Part shown: in pieces, positions 18,492-27,694 of the stretch
Position numbering within the stretch: the first letter of the stretch is position 1
How the letters are laid out: each line of letters opens with the position of its first letter
From: Microvirga arsenatis
GTDB taxonomy: Bacteria > Pseudomonadota > Alphaproteobacteria > Rhizobiales > Beijerinckiaceae
Length of the DNA: 64,000 nt
Assembly: GCF_009910705.1 (NCBI RefSeq)
Contig: NZ_JAAAXJ010000008.1
Span: 1-64,000, forward strand
Reading direction: 5' to 3'
Notes under the pieces: model-generated
The model's input: the letters and a program-made list of their open reading frames with translations, nothing else
What the model was told of the DNA's origin: nothing
The model's database searches: none
Program-made: the position numbers and the translations under genes

Positions 18492-19538
18492 CTACTCCGC
18501 CGGAACCTCATTGTCGTCCGGCTTGAAGGAGAGCCGGGCGGAGCGGATGCGGTTGCGGATCTCGTAGGCGCCGAGGAGCGCCAGCGCGATCACGAAGGGG
18601 ATCAGGTAGTAGCAGAGACGGTAGAGCAGCAGCGCGCCCAGAACCGGCTCGCGGGGATAGGCCGAGAGCGCCAGCAGGATCGTGGCCTCGAACACGCCGA
18701 GGCCTCCGGGGGCGTGGCTCGCAACGCCCAGCATGACGGCGAAGATGTAGACCGCGACGAAGGTCTCGAAGCTCAGGTTGTGGCCGCCAGGCAGCAGCAC
18801 GAACAGCACGCCCGCTCCCGCGCAGACGTCGCCGGCGCCGATCAGGATTTGGGCGAGGGACAGGCGAAAGCCCGGCAGTTCCAGCTTCCAGCCCTGGATT
18901 CTGACCGAGCGTCGCCTGAGCGAAACCCAGATCATGTAGACGACGACGAACACCGCTGCCCCGAGGCCGACCAGCTGGTTCACCCAGATGTTGGTGTAGA
19001 CCAGGCTTGCGAGTTCATCGGCCTTGCGGATCAGGCTCCAGGCGAGCACGAGCGCCATGCCGAGCCAGAACGTGACGCCGGCAATCACGGTCAGGCTCGC
19101 CACCCGTCCCGGCTTGACGCCTTTCGGGGAGTAGATCCAGTACCGCACAGTTCCTGCCGTCAGGAGAGGAAAACCGAGGGTAAAGCTCACCGCATAGCTG
19201 GTGAAGGAGGCGAGCGCCGTCGTGCGATAGGGAATCTGCAGCTTGAGCTGGCGCAGGGCGATGGCGTCGTAGCAGGTGAGCAGGCTGTAGCTGAGGGCCG
19301 TGAAGAGGACCGCCAGGCCGATCTGGCGGAAGCTCGCCGCCGTGAAGGCCGCCTTCAGCTCATTGACGTCGATCTCCGACACCATGTGCCAGAGAACCAC
19401 CAGCGAGGCGCCGAAGAGCACAATGCTGGCGGCCATGCCGATCCAGGCGAAGCGTCGCGAGCGGCGCTCCTTCGGGTGGAGAGCTTCGGCAGAGGACATC
19501 TCCGGCGGGGTCGCCGGGTGGGAACTCATATCGTTCAT
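18492..19538 (-). CDS. UPF0104/YbhN-like integral membrane protein (LPG-synthase flippase-type)
   Basis: Polytopic membrane protein of the family to which the flippase half of lysylphosphatidylglycerol synthase belongs. The 348 residues have about eight hydrophobic helices and family marks such as SYALLTCYDAIALRQL, YRTTALASFTSYAVSFTLGF and the HAPGGLGVFEATIL block. It lacks the soluble aminoacyl-transferase domain, so it cannot itself lysinylate lipid; its substrate is unknown. Start ATG 19538 chosen because the further upstream start would be TTG at 19550. No partner gene is evident. Confidence 0.8.
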   Translation of the reverse strand: MNDMSSHPATPPEMSSAEALHPKERRSRRFAWIGMAASIVLFGASLVVLWHMVSEIDVNELKAAFTAASFRQIGLAVLFTALSYSLLTCYDAIALRQLKLQIPYRTTALASFTSYAVSFTLGFPLLTAGTVRYWIYSPKGVKPGRVASLTVIAGVTFWLGMALVLAWSLIRKADELASLVYTNIWVNQLVGLGAAVFVVVYMIWVSLRRRSVRIQGWKLELPGFRLSLAQILIGAGDVCAGAGVLFVLLPGGHNLSFETFVAVYIFAVMLGVASHAPGGLGVFEATILLALSAYPREPVLGALLLYRLCYYLIPFVIALALLGAYEIRNRIRSARLSFKPDDNEVPAE

Positions 19539-19806
19539 GAAAACTGTCAATCAGCCTCGGCTTAGGAGGGGGCGCCTCAAGGGGCATGGGCTGCCCTGCA
19601 TCTATGCTCTGGCAGCAAGAAGCGCCAGACGCAGGGGCCTTTTAATGGTTTCGCAAGGCTGGCGCTACTCTTGCGCCCGGGAAAATGCGGCTTCAACCCA
19701 TTGTGGGTTGTCAGCCTCGAAAAAGGCCGACAACTATGCTTCCCTGATAGCAAGAGAGTTAGCCTTCGGGAGAACAGGCCGCACCGGCGGTCCTCGGGAG
19801 TTCTGA

Positions 19807-21198
19807 GTGGATTTCAAGGAAACCGAAACGCAATTCGCCGTTCTGGCGGAGTCCCTGCCGCAACTCGTCTGGTCGGCCCGCCCCGATGGCCATGTCGACT
19901 ACGTCAACCGCCGGTGGTGCGAATTCACCGGGCTGCTCCCCGAGCAATCCACGGGCGAAGGCTGGCAGAGGGCGATCCACCCTGACGAATTCCCCGGGGC
20001 TCTCGATCACTGGCATCGCTCGATCGCAACCGGCGAGCCCTACGAACGGGAATTCAGGCTCCGGAATGCCGCCGGACATTATGAGTGGTTTCTCACCCGG
20101 GCCATCCCGATCCAGGATCTCACGGGAGAGATCGCCCGCTGGTTCGGCACCTGCACCAACATCGACAGGCAGAAGCAGGCAGAGGAGTCCGTTCGGATCC
20201 TCGAATGCCAGTACCGGCTGGCCCTGGAGGCTGCAAACCTGGGAACCTGGCAGATCGATCTCGAAAACAGGCGGATCACCTGGGACGAGGGCAGCTGCGC
20301 TCTCTACCACCTGCCGCACAACGGCCTTTACAGCCTCACCCTCGAAGAGGCTTGGGAGATGGTCCACCCCGACGACCGCGAGACGGTGAAGGCGCGGATC
20401 GCGGCAGCGGCGGATCCTGCCTCCGATGGCCATTACGAGAACGAGTACCGGGCCGTGCTGCCGGACGGGAGAATGCGCTGGTTCCGGTCGCACGGTCAGG
20501 CTCTCTACCGGGAGGTGAGCGGCGAGCGGCGGGCGGTGAGCCTTTATGGCGTCATCAGCGACATCACAGAGCGCCACGCCCTGGAAGAAGGGCAGAAGCT
20601 CCTGATGCGCGAGCTCAATCATCGGGTGAAGAACCTGTTTGCCATCGCCAACGGCATGGTCTCGATGACCGCCCGCACCGCCAAGGACCCGAAGGACATG
20701 GCCACGGCCCTGCGCGGCCGCCTCAGCGCCCTGTCTCGGGCCCATGAGCTGGTCCAGCCCGTCTCGGCTGCGGAGGCGGGCGCGGGGACCGCCGTCGAGC
20801 TGTCCCGGCTGATCGGCGCCGTCCTCGATCCCTACAAGCAGGCGGGGGAGAACCGCATCGTCATCGAAGGCCCTGACGTGCCCGTGGGCGCCAACACGAC
20901 CACGAGCCTGGCGCTGGTGCTGCACGAATTGGCCACCAACGCCGCCAAATACGGCTGCCTGTCCTGGGAGGGGGGCGAGCTCGCCATCTGCTGGACGGTG
21001 CAGGACGACGTCGCGGAGCTCCTCTGGACCGAGAGCGGCGGGCCGCCCATCGAGGCTCCGCCCGGCTTCGAAGGCTTCGGAACCCAGCTTTCGCAAAGGA
21101 GCATCACCGGCCAGCTCGGGGGAGCGCTGGAGCGGGAGTGGCGGCCCGAGGGCCTGCGCGTCCGCATGAGCCTGCCCCTGAGCCGCTTGACGGCCTGA
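19807..21198 (+). CDS. PAS-domain HWE-family sensor histidine kinase
   Basis: Soluble two-component kinase with two PAS domains (about 8-125 and 135-258) and an HWE catalytic region. Phospho-acceptor His272 lies in ELNHRVKNLF, the N-box is LHELATNAAKYG (372-383), and the W-x-E motif that names the family is at 407-409. HWE kinases are common in alphaproteobacteria and often act in light or general-stress signalling. Neither PAS carries the NCRFL cysteine motif of LOV photosensors, so the signal is unknown. Start is GTG 19807 with GGGAG eight bases upstream. No response regulator is adjacent; cobU follows after 4 bp. Confidence 0.9.
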   Translation: MDFKETETQFAVLAESLPQLVWSARPDGHVDYVNRRWCEFTGLLPEQSTGEGWQRAIHPDEFPGALDHWHRSIATGEPYEREFRLRNAAGHYEWFLTRAIPIQDLTGEIARWFGTCTNIDRQKQAEESVRILECQYRLALEAANLGTWQIDLENRRITWDEGSCALYHLPHNGLYSLTLEEAWEMVHPDDRETVKARIAAAADPASDGHYENEYRAVLPDGRMRWFRSHGQALYREVSGERRAVSLYGVISDITERHALEEGQKLLMRELNHRVKNLFAIANGMVSMTARTAKDPKDMATALRGRLSALSRAHELVQPVSAAEAGAGTAVELSRLIGAVLDPYKQAGENRIVIEGPDVPVGANTTTSLALVLHELATNAAKYGCLSWEGGELAICWTVQDDVAELLWTESGGPPIEAPPGFEGFGTQLSQRSITGQLGGALEREWRPEGLRVRMSLPLSRLTA

Positions 21199-21202
21199 GG
21201 CC

Positions 21203-21751
21203 ATGATCGTCCACCGTCGCGTTCTCGTGCTCGGAGGAGCCCGCTCCGGAAAGAGCCGCATCGCCCAGAAGCTCGCCGAGAGCGCATCCCCGCAGCGGAC
21301 CTACATTGCCACGGCCCAGGCCTTCGACGAGGAAATGGGTGAGCGCATCGCGCAGCACCGCAGGGAGCGGGAGGACGGTTCCTGGCGGACGGTCGACGCC
21401 CCCCTGGCGCTGGCCGAGGCCATCGAGGCCCAGGCCGGTCCCGCCGGGGTGGTGCTGGTCGATTGCCTGACGCTGTGGCTCTCCAACATGGTTCTGGCCG
21501 AGCGCGACCCGGAGCGGGAATCCGCCCGCCTCATCCAGGCCGTGAGGGACGCCCAGGGTCCCGTCATCCTCGTCTCGAACGAGGTGGGTCAGGGCATCGT
21601 CCCCGCCACGCCCCTTGGGCGCCGGTTCCGCGACGCGCAGGGGCGCCTGAATCAGAGGGTAGCGGAGGCTTGCGATGCCGTCGTCTTCGTGGCGGCAGGC
21701 TGCCCCATCCTGCTGAAGCCGGCCGCCCCCCTCGATCTGCGGCTCGGCTGA
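21203..21751 (+). CDS. cobU: Adenosylcobinamide kinase / adenosylcobinamide-phosphate guanylyltransferase
   Basis: Bifunctional enzyme of late cobalamin assembly: phosphorylates adenosylcobinamide, then transfers GMP. The P-loop GGARSGKS is at 11-18, followed by YIATAQAFDEEM, AQHRRER, the VDCLTLWLSN strand and VSNEVGQGIVP, all family hallmarks. The 182-residue length is usual. It is 4 bp after the HWE kinase gene and tail-to-tail (6 bp) with a periplasmic binding protein of a type used for cobalamin or siderophore import. No other cob gene lies in the window. Confidence 0.95.
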   Translation: MIVHRRVLVLGGARSGKSRIAQKLAESASPQRTYIATAQAFDEEMGERIAQHRREREDGSWRTVDAPLALAEAIEAQAGPAGVVLVDCLTLWLSNMVLAERDPERESARLIQAVRDAQGPVILVSNEVGQGIVPATPLGRRFRDAQGRLNQRVAEACDAVVFVAAGCPILLKPAAPLDLRLG

Positions 21752-21757
21752 TCGCCC

Positions 21758-22603
21758 TCAGCGCAGCTTGCCCCTCGCTTCCTCCGCCAGGGCTTCGATG
21801 GCGGCCGGCGTCGAAGGGCCGCCGCAGATCGTCAGGCGGGCCGGGACGGCGAGGCGCCGCTCGGGCGGCACGGCGGCGGCGAGGGCCGGGTGCGCCAGCA
21901 GAGCCGTGCCGTTGTCGATGGCCTGCTGGGCCGCCGAGTCCACGAGCAGGGCATCGGGTGGCGCCATCACGACGGCCTCCAGACGTGCAAGGCCCCCGGC
22001 GTCCAGACCGAGCGCCGGCTGGTGGAGCGCGAAGCCGAAATGGGCGAGGATCTCGCTCAACGGCGAGGACGCGGCCGCGACCCAGCCTCCCCGCTCATAG
22101 ACCAGGATGCGGCGCGATCCCCGCACGATGCCGCGCGTTCCCGCCAGCGCCGCGTCGATTCTCGCGACGAGAGCTTCGCCCCGCTCGGGATGGCCGAGCC
22201 TGGCGGCAAGGGTTCGGATCTGCGCGCGCCCCTCCTCCAGGCTCGACCATGGGCCGAGCTGAAGCACCTCCAACCCCTGTTTCCTGAGAAGCGCCACCTG
22301 GTCGTTCTGCCCATAGGTGCCCGTCAGCACGAGATCGGGCCGGCGGAACAGCAGGGGCTCGGCACCCTCGCTCGTGGGCATGCCCCGCGCCCGCTCAGCC
22401 AGGAACGAGATCTCGGGGTCGCGGGCCAGACGGCTCAAGGAAGCGATCTGGCTGTGGTCGGCAAGGGCGAGGACGAGCTGGTCCGTGCAGAGATTGAGTG
22501 AGGCAACCTGTCGCGGCTGCGCCAGCCCCGCACCGGCCGGGAGCATGAGGCAGCAGGCCAAAAGTGCTGGCTTGAAAACGCTTTGCCAAGCGCGGTGCGG
22601 CAT
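21758..22603 (-). CDS. Periplasmic substrate-binding protein, BtuF/FhuD-like
   Basis: Cluster-A (type III) ABC solute-binding protein for cobalamin or iron-siderophore class ligands. After a signal peptide (about 1-28 from ATG 22603) the N-terminal lobe begins RQVASLNLCTDQLVLAL, the typical start of BtuF-like proteins. The long inter-lobe helix is around LRKQGLEVLQLGPWSSLEEGRAQ. Adjacent cobU makes cobalamin a reasonable guess for the ligand, but the protein has no permease or ATPase beside it. An extension upstream to 22690 has no signal-peptide logic and was dropped. Confidence 0.8.
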   Translation of the reverse strand: MPHRAWQSVFKPALLACCLMLPAGAGLAQPRQVASLNLCTDQLVLALADHSQIASLSRLARDPEISFLAERARGMPTSEGAEPLLFRRPDLVLTGTYGQNDQVALLRKQGLEVLQLGPWSSLEEGRAQIRTLAARLGHPERGEALVARIDAALAGTRGIVRGSRRILVYERGGWVAAASSPLSEILAHFGFALHQPALGLDAGGLARLEAVVMAPPDALLVDSAAQQAIDNGTALLAHPALAAAVPPERRLAVPARLTICGGPSTPAAIEALAEEARGKLR

Positions 22604-22911
22604 GGTCGCTGAGGTCCAAGGGAATGATGGGCTTCTAACGAAAAGTGCTGTCGTGTTGAAGCTGCCGCAATGCTTGTTCGAATAAATCATTAACCAAACA
22701 GTAATTTACGGCCAAGCATCGTCCTTTCGAAGCAAGCCCTCTGTATATGGATAGTTGCAAAACGTCGCAGGCGGAAACAAGCTGAAAATATACCGTCAAG
22801 CTGACCTATTCTGGACATATCTACCTAGCACATACCTGCCTCACTTGAACGAACAACGACCGCACACCCGTGACGAACGGCGAAGCGGCACACTTTCTGG
22901 GGGCTCTTCAC

Positions 22912-24069
22912 ATGCAAATCGCTCTCAAGGCGGCTCACGCCTCACGCCAGTCTGCAGCCGTTTGCCTCAGCGATGAAGCCAGCAGCCTCGCTGCCGGACG
23001 CGAAACCCGGAACTGCTCACGTCTTCAAGGAGGACAGACCCTGCTGAACCTCACCAAGGTTCTGGGCCTGGGAGCCTGCATCACCTTCGGCATCAGCCTG
23101 GCGGGCCCCCTGCAATCTGCGTCCGCCGCGGAACCGCGGACGCTTCTCCCGGCGGGCCTCGAGGCCGGTGCGGATGCCATCAGGCTGCCGGCCGCTCAGC
23201 CCAATGCGCCCTTCGTGATGGCCGCAAGCGATGCCGCGCCCGTCGATCCCCTCGCTCAGGTTGAGCCTGTCGAGCCGGTCGTCGCCTCCGCCTCGGAACT
23301 GCAGAAGCAGATCATTCTCTCGCTTCCCCTGACCAACCCGCCCACCTCGGAAGGCAGCGAGGACGACGAGCCCATGTCGCGGGAACTCACGGAGTACATG
23401 GAATTCGAGGACATGCGCGTCCCGGTCTGGATCGTGGACACGATCCTGCGGGCCTCCAAGTTCACCGGCGCGGACCCGGTCTACATGATGGCCCTGGCGG
23501 ACAAGGAGTCGAGCTTCCTGCCCGGCAACAAGGCCTCGACCTCGTCCGCCGTGGGCCTGTTCCAGTTCATCTCGAGCACGTGGCTTGAGGTGGTTCGCTC
23601 CTTCGGCCCGGCGCACGGTCTGATTGCCGAGGCCCAATCCATCGAAGGCGCTGGCGGGAAGCTGTCGATCCCGAACGAGACCATGCGCGAGCATATCCTC
23701 GGGCTGCGCCGAAATCCCTATATCTCGGCCCTCATGGCCGCCGAGATGATGAAGCGCGACAAGGCGAAGATCGAGGCGCGCCTGGGCCGCAAGCTCAGCC
23801 GCTCGGAATTCTATCTCTCGCATTTCTTCGGCGTGGACAGCGCAAGCAAGTTCATCGCGCTCGTGGACGACACGCCCAGGAAGAGCGCCCCCGATGCCTT
23901 CCCGGCAGCGGCGAGGTCGAACAAGTCCCTGTTCTTCACCAAGGATGGCAAGAAGACCCGGCAGCTCAGCGTGGCCGAGGTCTACGGCAAGATCGACGGA
24001 ATGATCGACAAGCGCCTCAACCGCTATGTCGACGTGTCGGCGCGGGCGACGGCCGATTCGTCCTTCTGA
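22912..24069 (+). CDS. Lytic transglycosylase (SLT domain) exported protein
   Basis: Probable periplasmic peptidoglycan lyase. The SLT/lysozyme-like domain begins near residue 185; catalytic Glu199 is in ADKESSF, followed by SAVGLFQFISSTW, the classic Ser/Gln motif. Start is uncertain. ATG 22912 gives 385 residues with an unusually long stretch before a clear signal peptide. A perfect AAGGAGG (23027-23033) lies 7 bases before an in-frame CTG at 23041, which would start the protein directly at the signal peptide (cleavage after ASA). The leader codons have lower third-position GC than the rest. The last 46 bp overlap the opposing MFS gene. Confidence 0.85.
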   Translation: MQIALKAAHASRQSAAVCLSDEASSLAAGRETRNCSRLQGGQTLLNLTKVLGLGACITFGISLAGPLQSASAAEPRTLLPAGLEAGADAIRLPAAQPNAPFVMAASDAAPVDPLAQVEPVEPVVASASELQKQIILSLPLTNPPTSEGSEDDEPMSRELTEYMEFEDMRVPVWIVDTILRASKFTGADPVYMMALADKESSFLPGNKASTSSAVGLFQFISSTWLEVVRSFGPAHGLIAEAQSIEGAGGKLSIPNETMREHILGLRRNPYISALMAAEMMKRDKAKIEARLGRKLSRSEFYLSHFFGVDSASKFIALVDDTPRKSAPDAFPAAARSNKSLFFTKDGKKTRQLSVAEVYGKIDGMIDKRLNRYVDVSARATADSSF

Positions 24070-25316
24070 TCCCCTGCCCCGTCGGGGCCGCCGTTCGCCT
24101 CCGCCCGCGGCGCCATGGCTGGAGAGGCGGAGCTCGTCGGCGCAACATCCAGGAATCCCCCTTTGGTCGGGGTGCGCTGGATGCGGATGATCCGCATCGC
24201 GATGAAGAGCGCCAGCCCCAGCGAAGCCACGGCCGCATAGATGAAGAGCCCTCGGGGGCCGATGATCTCCATCGCCAGGGCTCCGAAAAGCGGACCGACG
24301 GTGACGCCGGTCGCCCAGGAGAACAGCAGCGTCCCGACGGTGGAGACGATCTGGCCCGGCTCGACGATGTCGCAGGCATGGGCCACGCAGACCGAGTAGA
24401 TGCACAGGGCAAGCCCGCCCCAGATTGCGAAGCACCAGAGGATCAGCAGGCTTGCGCCCTGCGCGCTGGCCCACAGGATCAGCAGGGACACGAGGCTCGT
24501 TCCCGCCGCCAGGCCTGCGATGACGTAGCGGCGGTCCGCCCGGTCCGAGAGCCAGCCCAGGGGCCATTGCATGGCCAGGCTGCCCGCCTGCAGGGCGAAG
24601 AGGAGAGCGGCCGCCTGATCCTGGTTGAGCCCGATGCTGACGCCGAACACGGGCGTGATGGCGATCACCGGACCGTTGACCAGCCCCACCACGAAGGCTC
24701 CCACCACGGCCGAGGGGGCGGTGGCGAGAAGCTTTCTCACCTCGATGCGCACGCCCTGCGGCGCACCGGGCTCCTTTGTCGTGGTGGCCGCGATCGGCAG
24801 CAGCGAGAGGGTGATCAGCGCGCTGACGGCCATGAAGAGACCGTCGGTGCGGATGTCGCCGAACCCGATCCCCAGCGGAGACAGCATCAGCGCGACCTTG
24901 GTGCAGATCATGTAGATCGACAGGATCCGCCCCCGATGGCTCGAGGTCGCGCGGGCGCTGATCCAGCCGTCGGTGACCGTGAAGATGCAGGCGAGCGTGA
25001 CGCCGCTCAGCCCGCGCAGGACGACCCAGGCCAGGGTCGAATGCGCCTGGGTCATGGCCAGCACGAGCACGGAAACCAGCGCCGCGAGGCTCGCGAAGGC
25101 GCGGATATAGCCCACATGACGGATGAAGCTCGGCGCAATGAAGCAGCCGGTGGAGAAGCCGAGCCCATAGGCGGCAGCCACGACGCCGATGGAGGCGACG
25201 GAGATCCCCTCCGCCTGCATGCGCAGCGGCATCAGGGCCTGGAGAAGACCGTTGCCGGCCTGCAGCAGCGTGGTGGCGGCCGTAATGGTCCAGATCAGGG
25301 CAAGGGATGAATTCAC
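24024..25316 (-). CDS. MFS transporter
   Basis: Major facilitator superfamily permease of 430 residues with hydrophobic helices spread over the whole length in two halves (loop around 188-205). The first-half motif A equivalent is weak; the second half shows GWLSDRADRRYVIAG, a good motif A copy. The pattern resembles YcaD/UMF1-like exporters of unknown substrate. A hydrophilic C-terminal tail of about 40 residues lies in the part that overlaps the 3' end of the transglycosylase gene on the other strand. Confidence 0.85.
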   Translation of the reverse strand: MNSSLALIWTITAATTLLQAGNGLLQALMPLRMQAEGISVASIGVVAAAYGLGFSTGCFIAPSFIRHVGYIRAFASLAALVSVLVLAMTQAHSTLAWVVLRGLSGVTLACIFTVTDGWISARATSSHRGRILSIYMICTKVALMLSPLGIGFGDIRTDGLFMAVSALITLSLLPIAATTTKEPGAPQGVRIEVRKLLATAPSAVVGAFVVGLVNGPVIAITPVFGVSIGLNQDQAAALLFALQAGSLAMQWPLGWLSDRADRRYVIAGLAAGTSLVSLLILWASAQGASLLILWCFAIWGGLALCIYSVCVAHACDIVEPGQIVSTVGTLLFSWATGVTVGPLFGALAMEIIGPRGLFIYAAVASLGLALFIAMRIIRIQRTPTKGGFLDVAPTSSASPAMAPRAEANGGPDGAGDQKDESAVARADTST

Positions 25317-25464
25317 GATCGGATCGAGGGTGCGAAGCGGCGGGGGCGCGGGTCACCCAGAAGAGAGCAGGCGCCGCTCAAGATCAAGGGTCGATCCGAA
25401 GCGTGGAGATTTCTCGGTGGGACGGCATGCCCGGTCGCAGGGCAGGGCACGCCGCAAGCTTTGC

Positions 25465-25701
25465 TCAGGCCGAGCGGTTCGCGCGGTCCTTCTGGAAGCT
25501 GGCGAAGAGGTAAAATCCGTTGAAGCGCACGCCTTCCATGGCCGCCCTCCTGTCGAAGCCGAGAGGCACTTCCCGGTCTTCGATCCGCCCGCCGAACTGC
25601 CAATGGGGTTCGACGACGAATGGAGGAACCGTGCGCTCTTCCGGTACTGCACAGACGAGGCCGTCAGGCTTCGTGCTGCGGAACAGATTATATGCGTACA
25701 T
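25465..25701 (-). CDS. Small conserved-looking hypothetical protein
   Basis: A 78-residue soluble protein I cannot assign to a family. It starts MYAYNLFRSTKPDG and contains a proline/valine-rich centre (VPPFVVEPHWQFGG) and an aromatic C-terminal part (FNGFYLFASFQKD). Start ATG 25701 has GGAG six bases upstream, which supports it over the longer frame reaching 25821. It lies alone between the MFS gene and ggt and is divergent from ggt. Confidence 0.6.
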   Translation of the reverse strand: MYAYNLFRSTKPDGLVCAVPEERTVPPFVVEPHWQFGGRIEDREVPLGFDRRAAMEGVRFNGFYLFASFQKDRANRSA

Positions 25702-25880
25702 GTCCTGCTCCATTTTTCGCGACGAATCGCACCCTGGCGGAAAAGAATGACAGGAGTGTGATATTGCAGCGCAATAATCGAAGAATGTCCCGCTTTTGTT
25801 GCAGATTGGGAAGTGGCGCAAAGGGATGATCCCTTGTTATGATCTTTCATCCCGAAGCCTAAGAGAGGGAAGATCCAAGC

Positions 25881-27635
25881 ATGACCACCCACAGCGCGTT
25901 CCGGCAAAGCCTCTTTGGCCTTGGCCTTCTTGCCAGCCTGTCCATGCCGGCAGCGGCCTTTGCGCAAGCGGTTGCTCCCGCTCCCGAAGCTCCGACCGGA
26001 CGCGCGGCCAAGACCGCCGGTTCGGCTGCGAAGGACATGGTTGCAGCCGCCAATCCCCTGGCCGCTCAGGCCGGCCGCGAGATCCTTGCGGCGGGAGGCA
26101 GCGCGGTCGATGCGGCCGTGGCCGTTCAGCTCGTCCTGAACCTCGTGGAGCCGCAGAGCTCCGGCATCGGGGGCGGAGCCTTCATGGTCTTCTGGGATGG
26201 AAAGACCATGACCTCCCTCGACGGCCGCGAGACGGCACCCGCCGCCGCCAAGCCGGAGCGTTTCCTGGGACCCGACGGGAAGCCGATGAAGTTCTACGAT
26301 GCCGTGGTGGGAGGCCGCTCGGTCGGGGTGCCGGGAACGCTGCGCCTGCTGGAAGCGGCGCACCGGAATTGGGGCAAGCTGCCTTGGCGCCAGGTTATCG
26401 AGCCGGCCATTCGCCTCGCGGAGGAGGGCTTCGCCGTCTCGCCGCGCCTCAACGGGCTCCTGACCCAGGAGAAGTACCTGCAGAACGACCCGATCGCCCG
26501 CGCCTATTTCTACGAGGCCGATGGCAAGCCGAAGGCGGTCGGAACCGTTCTCAAGAACCCGGCCTTCGCCCAGACCCTGCGCACCATCGCTGACAAGGGA
26601 GCCGACGCCTTCTACACCGGCGAGATCGCACAGGACATCGTGGCCACCGTGACGGGCCATCCCACCAATCCGGGCGACATGACCTTGGAGGACCTCAAGG
26701 GATACAAGGTGCAGGAGCGCGAGGCCCTGTGCGGCACCTATCGCACCTACAGGATCTGCGGCATGGCCCCGCCGAGTTCCGGCCAGCTCGCCGTGCAACA
26801 GATCATGGGCATCCTGGAGACACAGGACCTGGCTTCCATGAAGCCGGGTCCGGAGGCCGTCCACTGGATCGCCGAGGCGGGTCGCCTCGCCTATGCGGAT
26901 CGCGCCCTCTTCGTGGCCGATCCCGCCTTCGTGAATGTGCCGGTCAAGGGCCTGACGGATCCAGGCTACATCAAGAGCCGAGCGGCTCTCGTGGATCCCA
27001 ACAAGTCGATGGGCAAGGCCAAGCCGGGCGATCCGCCCTTCCAGAAGACCTTCCTGTGGGGCTCCTCGGACGGAATCGAGTACGGCACGAGTCACATCTC
27101 CATCGTGGACCGCAATGGCCATGCGGTGTCGATGACCACCACGATCGAGGACGGGTTCGGCGCACGCCTGATGACGAAGAGCGGCTTCCTGCTCAACAAC
27201 GAGCTGACGGATTTCTCCTTCGCGACGACGGAGGACGGCAAGCCCATCGCCAACCGGGTCGAAGCCGGCAAGCGCCCGCGCTCGTCGATGGCGCCGACCA
27301 TCGTGCTCGACAGCAGCGGCAAGCTCCATGCGGTGGTCGGCTCCCCGGGCGGCAGCCTGATCATCAACTACGTGGTCAAGACCCTCGTCGGCATCCTCGA
27401 CTGGAAGCTCGATCCGCAGGTGGCCGCCGACCTTCCCAATGTCGGCAGCCGCAACGGCCCGACCGAGCTGGAGGCCGGCACGGAAGCGGAAGGCTGGAAG
27501 GCCGCGCTTGAAGCCAAAGGCCATGAAGTGAAGCTGATCGACCAGAACTCCGGCATCCACGCTATCGTTGTAACGCCGGCGGGGCTTGTCGGCGGGGCCG
27601 ACAGCCGCCGCGAAGGCGTTGCGATCGGCAATTGA
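25881..27635 (+). CDS. ggt: Gamma-glutamyltransferase
   Basis: Ntn-hydrolase of the periplasm that cleaves or transfers the gamma-glutamyl group of glutathione. Residues 1-29 form a signal peptide ending AFA. The precursor self-cleaves before the nucleophile Thr403 in YGTSHISIVD, giving large and small subunits. The oxyanion/substrate loop PGGSLIINY follows near 485. The GIGGGAFMVFW block near 95 is conserved. At 584 residues it is full length. rfbD begins 59 bp downstream on the same strand. Confidence 0.95.
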   Translation: MTTHSAFRQSLFGLGLLASLSMPAAAFAQAVAPAPEAPTGRAAKTAGSAAKDMVAAANPLAAQAGREILAAGGSAVDAAVAVQLVLNLVEPQSSGIGGGAFMVFWDGKTMTSLDGRETAPAAAKPERFLGPDGKPMKFYDAVVGGRSVGVPGTLRLLEAAHRNWGKLPWRQVIEPAIRLAEEGFAVSPRLNGLLTQEKYLQNDPIARAYFYEADGKPKAVGTVLKNPAFAQTLRTIADKGADAFYTGEIAQDIVATVTGHPTNPGDMTLEDLKGYKVQEREALCGTYRTYRICGMAPPSSGQLAVQQIMGILETQDLASMKPGPEAVHWIAEAGRLAYADRALFVADPAFVNVPVKGLTDPGYIKSRAALVDPNKSMGKAKPGDPPFQKTFLWGSSDGIEYGTSHISIVDRNGHAVSMTTTIEDGFGARLMTKSGFLLNNELTDFSFATTEDGKPIANRVEAGKRPRSSMAPTIVLDSSGKLHAVVGSPGGSLIINYVVKTLVGILDWKLDPQVAADLPNVGSRNGPTELEAGTEAEGWKAALEAKGHEVKLIDQNSGIHAIVVTPAGLVGGADSRREGVAIGN

Positions 27636-27694
27636 TCATTGAGAGCAGCGGCCCCGAGAGGGTCGCTGCCGTCATCGAGAAGGTTTCAGGTTCC

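Noticed and set aside
22604-22869. Cobalamin riboswitch near cobU or the binding protein
   Set aside because: No B12-box-like sequence was visible, and cobU follows the kinase gene after only 4 bp.
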